Below are positions 1 to 6,394 of a DNA stretch of 10,844 nt, one piece after another (position 1 is the stretch's first letter; each line of letters begins with the position of its first letter). The position numbers and the translations under genes are program-made. Below the pieces are notes generated by a model that saw only the letters and a program-made list of their open reading frames with translations, made no database searches and was not told the DNA's origin. The stretch comes from Myxococcales bacterium (GTDB lineage Bacteria > Myxococcota_A > Polyangia > Palsa-1104): contig JAHFDU010000110.1 of the NCBI GenBank assembly GCA_023248835.1, positions 1 to 10,844 of the forward strand, given 5' to 3'.

Positions 1-72
1 GCGCCAACCGCGCGGGCACCTTCCAAACCTCAACTCGGGGTTCATGTCGGCTCTGCACACTTTGTTCACGTG
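1..72. other. Window edge without identifiable feature
   Basis: These bases lie downstream of the FHA-DUF4388 gene. A short minus-strand frame could begin at the ATG at 45-43, but only 15 codons are inside the window and they match nothing I know. I see no terminator hairpin with a T-run. Confidence 0.3.
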
Positions 73-1014
73 TCAGCTCGGACGCGCGCGGACGTACTCT
101 TTCTTGATGAGGTCGACCAAAAGCTGCGCGGTTTCAATGTCGCCAAGCGGACTGCGATCGAGTACGAGGCCAGAGCGCCCATGATTGATCACCAACTGCA
201 ACACATCCAGTTCCTGATGCGACAGCTGCTTGAGCGGATGCGAAAGCGGTATCACCAAACCAATCGGCTGGTTGCGCGGCGGCAGCTCGGAAGCAATGCG
301 ATTCATTTCGTCGAGCTGGCGCATGCCCTCCATCAGCAGCCCTTCGGTGGGATCGTCGATTTCTCCCTCTTTGGGCACCGCGTCCTCCTGCGGCGGCCCG
401 AGCTCGAAGGTTCCCTTCTCCCACGTCAGCATGCGACAGATGGCTTTTTTGGGCACGATCTCGTGCCCCTCGTCGATCGAAGCAAAATAGATCTGCCCCT
501 TGCGAAAAAAAATCCGGCCGAGTGAAGTTTCACCGCGAATCGACAGCACGCCCGACTTCCGACTGGTGGAAAGCAGCTGCATCAAATCGGGCAGCGGAAT
601 TTCGGAAATCGATCCCGACATCGGCTTTTGCGCCGCCGCCGGCCCGCGCGGCTCTGCGGTCTGTTCAAGTCGCTGGCGCGCCGCCTCTTCACTCACCGCC
701 AAACTTGCATCAATGGTGATGAGCTTGATGATCGACGTGCCGATGAGAATGCGATCGCCCTCGATCACTTCGGTGCGCTGAATTTTTTCGCCATTGACAA
801 AGGTGCCGTTGGTAGAGCCGAGATCTTCGATGGTCAGCGTGCTCTTGGCGACCACGATTTTGGCGTGCTTGCGCGACACCATGTCTTCGACCAGCACCAT
901 GTCGAGCTCGCTTGAGCGCCCGATGATGATTTCGCGATCGGGCCGCAGCGGGAATTCGCCGCCCTGGTATTTGCCCGAGATAAACCGCAGTGCGAACAGC
1001 GACGTGGCTGACAC
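73..1014 (-). CDS. FHA domain plus DUF4388 (PATAN-like) signalling protein
   Basis: A 313-aa cytoplasmic protein with two recognisable modules. Residues about 8-98 are a forkhead-associated domain, the phosphothreonine-peptide reader. It shows G32-R33, the S47-R48-x-H50 motif, N69-G70-T71 and N74-G75, so the binding site looks complete. Residues about 110-132 form a Pro/Ala-rich linker. Residues about 133-210 match the DUF4388 domain (start SGSISEIPLPDLMQLLS, then a KSGVLSI strand and the GRIFFRKGQIYFA segment), known from myxobacterial and other deltaproteobacterial regulators. The C-terminal 60 residues look like a small helical, winged-helix-like extension. The start is GTG at 1014, the first possible start after an in-frame stop, with no clear Shine-Dalgarno site. 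It is divergent from the gene at 1083. A role as adaptor in Ser/Thr-kinase signalling is inferred from the domains; the partner is unknown. Confidence 0.9.
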   Translation of the reverse strand: MSATSLFALRFISGKYQGGEFPLRPDREIIIGRSSELDMVLVEDMVSRKHAKIVVAKSTLTIEDLGSTNGTFVNGEKIQRTEVIEGDRILIGTSIIKLITIDASLAVSEEAARQRLEQTAEPRGPAAAQKPMSGSISEIPLPDLMQLLSTSRKSGVLSIRGETSLGRIFFRKGQIYFASIDEGHEIVPKKAICRMLTWEKGTFELGPPQEDAVPKEGEIDDPTEGLLMEGMRQLDEMNRIASELPPRNQPIGLVIPLSHPLKQLSHQELDVLQLVINHGRSGLVLDRSPLGDIETAQLLVDLIKKEYVRARPS

Positions 1015-1082
1015 TATTTTAGTTTATCGAGGCTGCACGCAAAGTCAAAGTTGGGGTAATAAAGAAGCAAGCGAGGACCGAC
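1015..1082. promoter_or_regulatory. Divergent intergenic region with likely back-to-back promoters
   Basis: This 68-bp gap separates two divergent genes and should hold both promoters. On the minus strand, TAAAAT (1021-1016) and GATAAA (1028-1023) resemble -10 boxes very close to the GTG start at 1014. On the plus strand, TAATAA (1057-1062) is a possible -10. I see no convincing -35 for either, so the exact elements are uncertain. A Shine-Dalgarno-like GAGGA lies about 6 nt before the ATG at 1083. Confidence 0.35.
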
Positions 1083-1553
1083 ATGGCACCCGAAGAGATT
1101 TGCCGCAAGTTAGGCGAGACGCGCACCCGAACCATATTTTCCGAACTCACCGCCGAGGCGATGAAAAAAGTGCTGCGCGAGGCGGCGATTTCGACCCAGC
1201 GCCTCGCCAGTCATACCTCGACCAAGAAGCGCAACGAAGATTGGTCGAGCCGAATTTGGCGCGCGGTCAACGAAAAACCGGCGGCGGCGGCAACGCTGCT
1301 ATTTGAGTGGCTGACCCGCACCCGGCGGCCGATGCTGGCTGAATTTTTGAGCGCGGTCGAGGTCGCTCACCAGGGTGGCCTGACCGATGCCGATTTCATG
1401 AAGGACACCGCGCCGGAAAAATTGCTTGCCGCCGGCACTGCGCTGCTCGGAAAACATCCCAAGGCGGACGTCGCCGCCTATTTGCTTTTTCTCGACGCTT
1501 CGAACAAGAGCGAGATTTTTGCCGAGCTCAAACTCGAGCAGTATCTCTCGTAA
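1083..1553 (+). CDS. Hypothetical helical protein, family not recognised
   Basis: A 156-aa soluble protein with no signal peptide or membrane segment. It looks almost entirely alpha-helical, with short Ala/Leu/Glu-rich helices, three Trp residues in the first half (W54, W59, W76) and basic clusters (TKKR near residue 48, RTRR near 80). The ATG at 1083 has a GAGGA ribosome-binding site, and codon use matches its neighbours, so the gene is probably real. I see no catalytic motif and cannot assign a function. It is divergent from the FHA-DUF4388 gene, with which it could share regulation, and its 3' end meets the DUF4292-like lipoprotein gene head-on, only 11 bp away. Confidence 0.75.
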   Translation: MAPEEICRKLGETRTRTIFSELTAEAMKKVLREAAISTQRLASHTSTKKRNEDWSSRIWRAVNEKPAAAATLLFEWLTRTRRPMLAEFLSAVEVAHQGGLTDADFMKDTAPEKLLAAGTALLGKHPKADVAAYLLFLDASNKSEIFAELKLEQYLS

Positions 1554-1568
1554 TTACGATGTAATTAC
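1550..1568. repeat. Two GTAATTAC palindromes at a convergent gene junction
   Basis: The 8-bp self-complementary sequence GTAATTAC occurs at 1550-1557 and again at 1561-1568, separated by GAT. The start-to-start distance is 11 bp, about one helical turn, and a ninth base (G) is shared. The element contains the TAA stop of the plus-strand gene (1551-1553) and the TAA stop of the minus-strand gene (1567-1565). The two copies can also pair with each other as an 8-bp stem with a 3-nt loop. The stem is AT-rich and no T-run follows, so it is not a classic terminator. A paired protein-binding site or a weak bidirectional 3'-end hairpin are both possible. Confidence 0.5.
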
Positions 1569-2320
1569 GGACAGGTAACCGTTTCGACCCGAAATCCAGG
1601 CGGCGGCGCCAAGCGGAATAGCTCGTCGGGCAGGGCGACATTGGGCTCGCGCGACTTGAAACGCAGCTCAAGATGAGCCGATTGCTGGGTGACGCGGGTG
1701 CGGGCGGGAAAATTCTCGCTGTAGTCGCTGTGTTCTATTCGCCACAAGGTCTTGCCGTTTGGAGCTCGATGTTCGGCGATGAGCAGATCCCACACTTTCT
1801 CTTTGCCGTCGAGAAATAGGGTTTCGTGACTACCATCGGGTGCACCAAGCTCCAGCACTTCGCGCCCGCCTCGCCGCTCCCAGCGCGTCGAAACCGGTGT
1901 GCCTTGTAGCGGAGCGCTGCCGGCCAAAATCGCGTTTATCTCCTCGGGCGCAAAGCGAACTTGCAAAAAGCGCTCAACATTTTCGGCACAGGCCGGACCG
2001 GTGAAAAAACGATTGCGCTGACTGTCGAGAAAAAGGAAATGCTCACCGTCACTCACCAACGTCGCCGCCGTGCCGCCGAGCGGGCTGTGAATCTCGATGT
2101 GCAGCCGGCCTTTTTCTGCAAACGCCAAATCGACTTTTACCTTGACCCGACCGCCTTGGGCCGCCTGATCTACTTTGGCGGTCGCCCGCATCGTCGCCAC
2201 CATCTGCCGCCTTTGCTGAACGGTTTCAAACAGGATTTCTTTGGTCGGCGGCGCATAGCTGCGCTCGAGAATCGGCAACCCGCAACCGGCGAGCATGAGC
2301 AGCGCTAGACAAAACTTCAC
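1565..2320 (-). CDS. Outer-membrane-type lipoprotein, DUF4292-like (LolA/LolB-type fold)
   Basis: A 251-aa precursor. The first 13 residues are a short lipoprotein signal ending in the lipobox L10-A11-G12-C13. The residue after Cys is Gly, not Asp, consistent with outer-membrane sorting. The mature part has an N-terminal helix (about 25-45), then alternating beta strands (KVKVDLAFAEKGRLHIEIHSP at about 60-80, then LVSDGEHFLFLD) typical of DUF4292 and LolB-like curved-sheet proteins. It ends in LFRLAPPPGFRVETV, a common DUF4292-type C-terminus. C111 and C250 could form a disulfide. The GTG start at 2320 is chosen for its strong GGAGG ribosome-binding site at 2332-2328. It lies downstream of the TPR lipoprotein gene on the same strand, so a joint envelope role in lipid or lipoprotein handling is plausible but inferred. 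Confidence 0.8.
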   Translation of the reverse strand: MKFCLALLMLAGCGLPILERSYAPPTKEILFETVQQRRQMVATMRATAKVDQAAQGGRVKVKVDLAFAEKGRLHIEIHSPLGGTAATLVSDGEHFLFLDSQRNRFFTGPACAENVERFLQVRFAPEEINAILAGSAPLQGTPVSTRWERRGGREVLELGAPDGSHETLFLDGKEKVWDLLIAEHRAPNGKTLWRIEHSDYSENFPARTRVTQQSAHLELRFKSREPNVALPDELFRLAPPPGFRVETVTCP

Positions 2321-2337
2321 CGCTCCCCCTCCGCCTG

Positions 2338-2409
2338 CCTGAGCCTCCTGAGGATGCCGAAGGGCGAAGGGTTGTTTTCGCCCTTCGACTTCGCTGCGCT
2401 CCGCTCAGG
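2338..2409. repeat. Palindromic intergenic repeat between the two lipoprotein genes
   Basis: The 127-bp gap between the lipoprotein genes holds a nested inverted repeat. The inner stem is a perfect 11-bp pair, CGAAGGGCGAA (2358-2368) with TTCGCCCTTCG (2377-2387), and an 8-nt loop. Outer arms CCTGAG (2338-2343 and 2347-2352) can pair with CTCAGG (2404-2409). No U-tract follows on either strand, so it is not a standard intrinsic terminator. The right part, around CTTCGCTGCGCTCCGCTCAG, resembles short palindromic repeats I recall scattered between genes in many GC-rich bacterial genomes; I could not check copy number. In the mRNA it could act as a stability or attenuation hairpin before the DUF4292-like gene. 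Confidence 0.65.
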
Positions 2410-2447
2410 GTGCCCGGATAGCGGGAGCGTGAACACATACCAAAGCT

Positions 2448-3095
2448 TCATCTTTTGCCGAGCTTCTCAATCGAGCGGCAGAGCGATTCGAGATAGACGC
2501 GCTCGTCAATCGACAGCGTCTCGGCAGCGAGGGTGCGTCTAAGCGCGCGCAACGCTACCACCGGCGAATTTTCCGAAAATTGGCGCCACGCGTCCGCTCG
2601 CGCCTCGGCCTTTTTCTGGCGGCCATAAAAATCCACAAAGAACAGGTAGGCCGTCTCGTTTTGCCGATCGATGTTGAGCGCCTTGCGCGCCAAGGATTCA
2701 GCCGCCACCAGATCGCCACGCGTCGCTTTCACCCGCGCCCCGGCAATGAGCGCTTCCGGAAATTGGCTGTCGAGCGCCAGCGCCCGTTCGACCTCTTGGG
2801 TCGCTCAGTCGAGCTTGCCCTGCTCGAGCAACACTTCACCCAGCTGCGCATGTAAGTAGGCCGACGCCGGATCCGAGGTGACAGCATAGTGCAACGACTG
2901 CGCCGCCTCGCCGAGCTGGCCGCTGCCGCGCCGCAATTCCGCTTCGAGATAGTATTGGTAGGCGGCCGGGCTGACGTAATTTCCCTCGATAGTCTTGCCG
3001 GCAATCCGCCGCACCACTGGCTCATCGACGCGCTCCGGCCCAGCGCAGCCCGAAAGGCAGCCCGCAACCGAAACCCAAAGCAGGACGCGCGCCAT
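2448..3095 (-). pseudogene. TPR lipoprotein gene interrupted by one in-frame TGA
   Basis: The frame reads as 96 codons, a TGA at 2807-2805, then 118 more codons to a normal stop, all in one frame (215 positions). The product starts with a lipoprotein signal with lipobox L14-S15-G16-C17, or alternatively V10-A11-G12-C13. Tetratricopeptide repeats follow at about 44-77, 78-111 and 112-145, plus a degenerate helical C-terminus. The TGA replaces residue 97, in helix B of the second TPR, in the context GKLD-stop-ATQEVERAL. Both flanks are well-formed TPR, so the break looks recent or erroneous. A CGA (Arg) or TGG (Trp) codon one substitution away would restore it. It probably forms an operon with the DUF4292-like lipoprotein. 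The ATG at 3095 is the first start after an in-frame stop and has no good ribosome-binding site. Confidence 0.75.
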
Positions 3096-3145
3096 GCCAA
3101 TTCAGTGTAACCCGAGAGGAGCAATGCGTGCTATAATCTGTCTAG
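3096..3145 (+). promoter_or_regulatory. Extended -10 promoter giving a near-leaderless transcript
   Basis: The 50-bp gap between divergent genes contains TGCTATAAT at 3129-3137, a perfect -10 hexamer with the extended TGn motif. No good -35 is visible, which is tolerated for extended -10 promoters. Transcription would start near 3143-3145, only 1-3 nt before the ATG at 3146, so the mRNA would be leaderless or nearly so. No Shine-Dalgarno sequence fits that ATG. In the other direction, TACACT (3109-3104) is a weak -10 candidate for the TPR lipoprotein gene. Confidence 0.6.
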
Positions 3146-3457
3146 ATGAATGATTCGGATCTCACCCTGGCAATCCTGCGCGAAATTCGCGATGAGATCC
3201 GCCAGACCCGGACTGAGCTCGGCGGCAGTATCGGCGAAACCAACGGCCGTCTAGGCGAAACCAATAGCCGCTTAGACGAGACCAACAGCCGCCTAGACGA
3301 AACCAACAATCGTTTGGGGAAGGTCGAAGCGACGCTCCAGGAATTAGCCACGCAGCAGCTTATTTTGACCAAATATGTCGGCAACGTGGTCGACCGCCAC
3401 GCAGGGCAAATTTCAGACCTGCGCGAACGCGTCGCCCGTCTCGAAGGTCGCCCGTAG
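3146..3457 (+). CDS. Small coiled-coil protein with heptad repeats
   Basis: A 103-aa acidic, soluble protein without signal peptide or membrane segment. After an N-terminal helix (LAILREIRDEIRQTRTEL, about 8-25) come four heptads of the form (G/D)ETNxRL at residues 30-57. A degenerate fifth (GKVEATL) and a C-terminal helix ending in ISDLRERVARLEGRP follow. The Leu spacing of seven residues predicts a continuous coiled coil, probably oligomeric. I do not recognise a named family; similar short repeat proteins are annotated as hypothetical in other bacteria. The ATG follows an extended -10 box and lacks a ribosome-binding site. It sits 81 bp upstream of nuoE on the same strand. A link with complex I is not supported beyond proximity. 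Confidence 0.75.
   Translation: MNDSDLTLAILREIRDEIRQTRTELGGSIGETNGRLGETNSRLDETNSRLDETNNRLGKVEATLQELATQQLILTKYVGNVVDRHAGQISDLRERVARLEGRP
3233..3316 (+). repeat. Four tandem 21-bp repeats inside the coiled-coil gene
   Basis: Units lie at 3233-3253, 3254-3274, 3275-3295 and 3296-3316, each encoding one (G/D)ETN(G/S/N)RL heptad. A fifth, degenerate unit follows from 3317. Several differences between units are synonymous (GAA/GAG, AAC/AAT, CGC/CGT, CTA/TTA/TTG), so the heptad appears to be kept by selection rather than being a very recent duplication. Unit number could vary between strains without changing the frame. Confidence 0.85.
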
Positions 3458-3474
3458 CAGCCCTTCGTCGTCGC

Positions 3475-3538
3475 GTAATCATAATTATCACCATTCTTGA
3501 CAACACCTCACGAAGTCCGTAATGCTAATGCACCCATT
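3475..3538 (+). promoter_or_regulatory. Probable promoter of the nuo operon
   Basis: A consensus -35 box TTGACA lies at 3497-3502, preceded by an AT-rich stretch (about 3477-3490) that resembles an UP element. With a 17-bp spacer the -10 would be TAATGC at 3520-3525, a weak match. The predicted start point near 3532 leaves about 7 nt before the nuoE ATG at 3539. The region just before that ATG has no purine-rich ribosome-binding site. The gap between the coiled-coil gene and nuoE shows no clear terminator hairpin, so some read-through from upstream is possible. Confidence 0.5.
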
Positions 3539-4071
3539 ATGGCGCTGACGTTCACCGACGAGGCCAAGCGAAAGATCGCAACGCTGCGCAGCCGCTACCC
3601 CGATCCCCAGGCTGCCTGCTTGCCGGTTTTGCACTTGGCGCAGGACGAATTTGGCTATATTTCCGACGAAGCGGTGGGGCTGGTGGCCGATGCCATCGGC
3701 GTGCCGCATTCGCATGTGTGGGGGGTGGTCACCTTCTACACCATGTACCACCAGCACCCGACCGGCAAACACACCTTGATGGTGTGCACCAACGTCTCCT
3801 GCATGCTGCGCGGCGGCTATGAGGTGCTCGAAGCAATCGAGAAAAAACTCGGCTGCAAGCGCGGCGAAAATTCGGCCGATGGCGAATTTACTATCGTCGA
3901 AGAGGAGTGTTTGGCCGCCTGCGCCGATGCTCCCGCGATGATTTCGGGCGAGCGCTATTTCTTACGGCTGACGCCGGAGTTGGCGATGCGCGCGCTCGAA
4001 GACATCAAAAAGATGCCGCCCGATCATGGTCATCAGCCGCCGTCAACGATCGCCAAAGCGAGGAAAAGCTA

Positions 4072-4072
<1 letters not shown>
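3539..4072 (+). CDS. nuoE: NADH-quinone oxidoreductase subunit E (24-kDa, 2Fe-2S)
   Basis: A 177-aa subunit of the peripheral NADH-dehydrogenase module of complex I, on the cytoplasmic side. It holds the N1a-type 2Fe-2S cluster next to the FMN of NuoF. All four ligands are visible in the family spacing: C83-x4-C88 (CTNVSC) and C124-x3-C128 (CLAAC). The N-terminal helical part (YPDPQAACLPVLHLAQDEFGYIS, then GVPHSHVWGVVTFYTMY) is typical of NuoE. The ATG at 3539 is preferred over a TTG at 3497, because the TTG forms part of a -35 box and the ATG gives the usual N-terminus. Length is slightly above E. coli NuoE (166 aa) owing to a short polar tail (about 160-177). It is the first gene of the operon, and its stop overlaps the nuoF GTG by one base. 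Confidence 0.97.
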
Positions 4073-5478
<1,406 letters not shown>

Positions 5479-6075
5479 ATGGACGGCGTCACCATCACAT
5501 TTTATGCCTTCTCGACCCTGATCATCATCGGCGCGGTGATGACCATCACCAGCCGCAATGCCATCGGCGCGGTGATGTCGCTGGTGGCTACGTTCTTTGG
5601 GCTGGCGGCGCTCTACGCTCTTTTGTACGCGCACTTTTTGGCCGCGCTGCAAGTGCTGGTGTACGCCGGCGCAATCATGGTGCTCTTCATCTTTGTCGTG
5701 ATGGTGCTCAACCGAGACGAAATACATCCCTTTTCGACGCGCGGTTGGTCGAGTACATTCGCTTGGCTGGTAGGCGTCGGCTCGGTTTTGTACCTCGGCG
5801 TACAACTGCTTTCGAAACTTTTGAATTTCACGGTTTCGATGTCGCACCAGTCCGGTGGCGCAGTGCTGCACCGCGACGCCCCGCCGGAAGATTTCGGTAC
5901 GGTAGCCGCGGTCGGGCATCTTTTGTTTACCGACTATCTGTTTGCGTTTGAAGCGGTTTCGATACTGCTTTTGATTGCGGTCATCGCCGCCGTAGTGGTC
6001 GCGCGCAGCCATCGTTCGGGTGCCTACGAAGAGCCCGAGGCGGCGGTGACTGAGAGCCACGGAGGCCACGCGTGA
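5479..6075 (+). CDS. nuoJ: NADH-quinone oxidoreductase subunit J (membrane)
   Basis: A 198-aa inner-membrane subunit of complex I. It links the quinone-site subunits to the antiporter-like arm. About five hydrophobic segments are visible (about 6-24, 31-50, 56-78, 92-110, 158-176). The hallmark LQVLVYAGAIMVLFIFVVMVLNRDE (57-81) includes the conserved Y62-A-G-A of the TM3 hinge. A second family signature is GTVAAVGHLLFTDYLFAFEAVSILLL (140-165). The C-terminal tail is charged and His-containing. The ATG follows the nuoF stop directly, with an AGAGG ribosome-binding site inside nuoF, so translation is probably coupled. The nuoK GTG overlaps the nuoJ stop by four bases. Confidence 0.96.
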   Translation: MDGVTITFYAFSTLIIIGAVMTITSRNAIGAVMSLVATFFGLAALYALLYAHFLAALQVLVYAGAIMVLFIFVVMVLNRDEIHPFSTRGWSSTFAWLVGVGSVLYLGVQLLSKLLNFTVSMSHQSGGAVLHRDAPPEDFGTVAAVGHLLFTDYLFAFEAVSILLLIAVIAAVVVARSHRSGAYEEPEAAVTESHGGHA

Positions 6076-6374
6076 TTCCGGTCGAAAATTTTTTGGTTCT
6101 CGCCGCGGTGCTGTTCTGCATCGGCGGGCTGGGCGTGGTGCTGCGCAAAAACGTGCTCATCATTTTGATGTCGGTCGAGCTCATGCTCAATGCTGCCAAT
6201 CTGACACTGCTCGCGTTCGCGCGCGCGCACCATGATCAGCACGCGCATGCGTTTGCTTTTTTGGTGATCGCGGTGGCGGCCGCCGAAGCCGCGGTCGGGC
6301 TCTCGATCGTGGTCGGAATTTTTCGTACCCGCCGCACTGTGCAGGTCGATGAGCTGACCCTAATGAAACATTGA
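6072..6374 (+). CDS. nuoK: NADH-quinone oxidoreductase subunit K (membrane)
   Basis: A 100-aa membrane subunit with three transmembrane helices (about 6-24, 27-50, 60-84). It belongs to the proton-conducting hydrophilic axis of complex I. The two membrane glutamates important in E. coli NuoK are present at the same positions: E36 (MSVELMLNAANL) and E72 (AAAEAAVGLSIVV). Length equals the family norm. The start is GTG at 6072 within the GTGA overlap with nuoJ, with a strong GGAGG site at 6061-6065 and 6-nt spacing. Confidence 0.97.
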   Translation: MIPVENFLVLAAVLFCIGGLGVVLRKNVLIILMSVELMLNAANLTLLAFARAHHDQHAHAFAFLVIAVAAAEAAVGLSIVVGIFRTRRTVQVDELTLMKH

Positions 6375-6394
6375 TGGAGCGCTAAGGGCGACCT

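Noticed and set aside
2358..2387. Inner hairpin as an intrinsic terminator
   Set aside because: No T-run follows the stem on either strand.
2805..2807. TGA read as selenocysteine
   Set aside because: The residue lies in a TPR helix with no redox role, and the small hairpin after the TGA lacks the apical G-U features and spacing of a bacterial SECIS element.
3233..3316. Tandem repeats as a CRISPR array
   Set aside because: The units are 21 bp, directly adjacent without spacers, and encode a continuous heptad repeat.
3497..3538. TTG at 3497 as the nuoE start
   Set aside because: The TTG belongs to a consensus TTGACA -35 box, has no ribosome-binding site, and would add 14 residues unlike NuoE.
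3907..4071. Longer nuoF beginning inside nuoE
   Set aside because: This would overlap nuoE by 55 codons with residues unlike NuoF; the GTG at 4072 has a proper ribosome-binding site and the TAGTG overlap.
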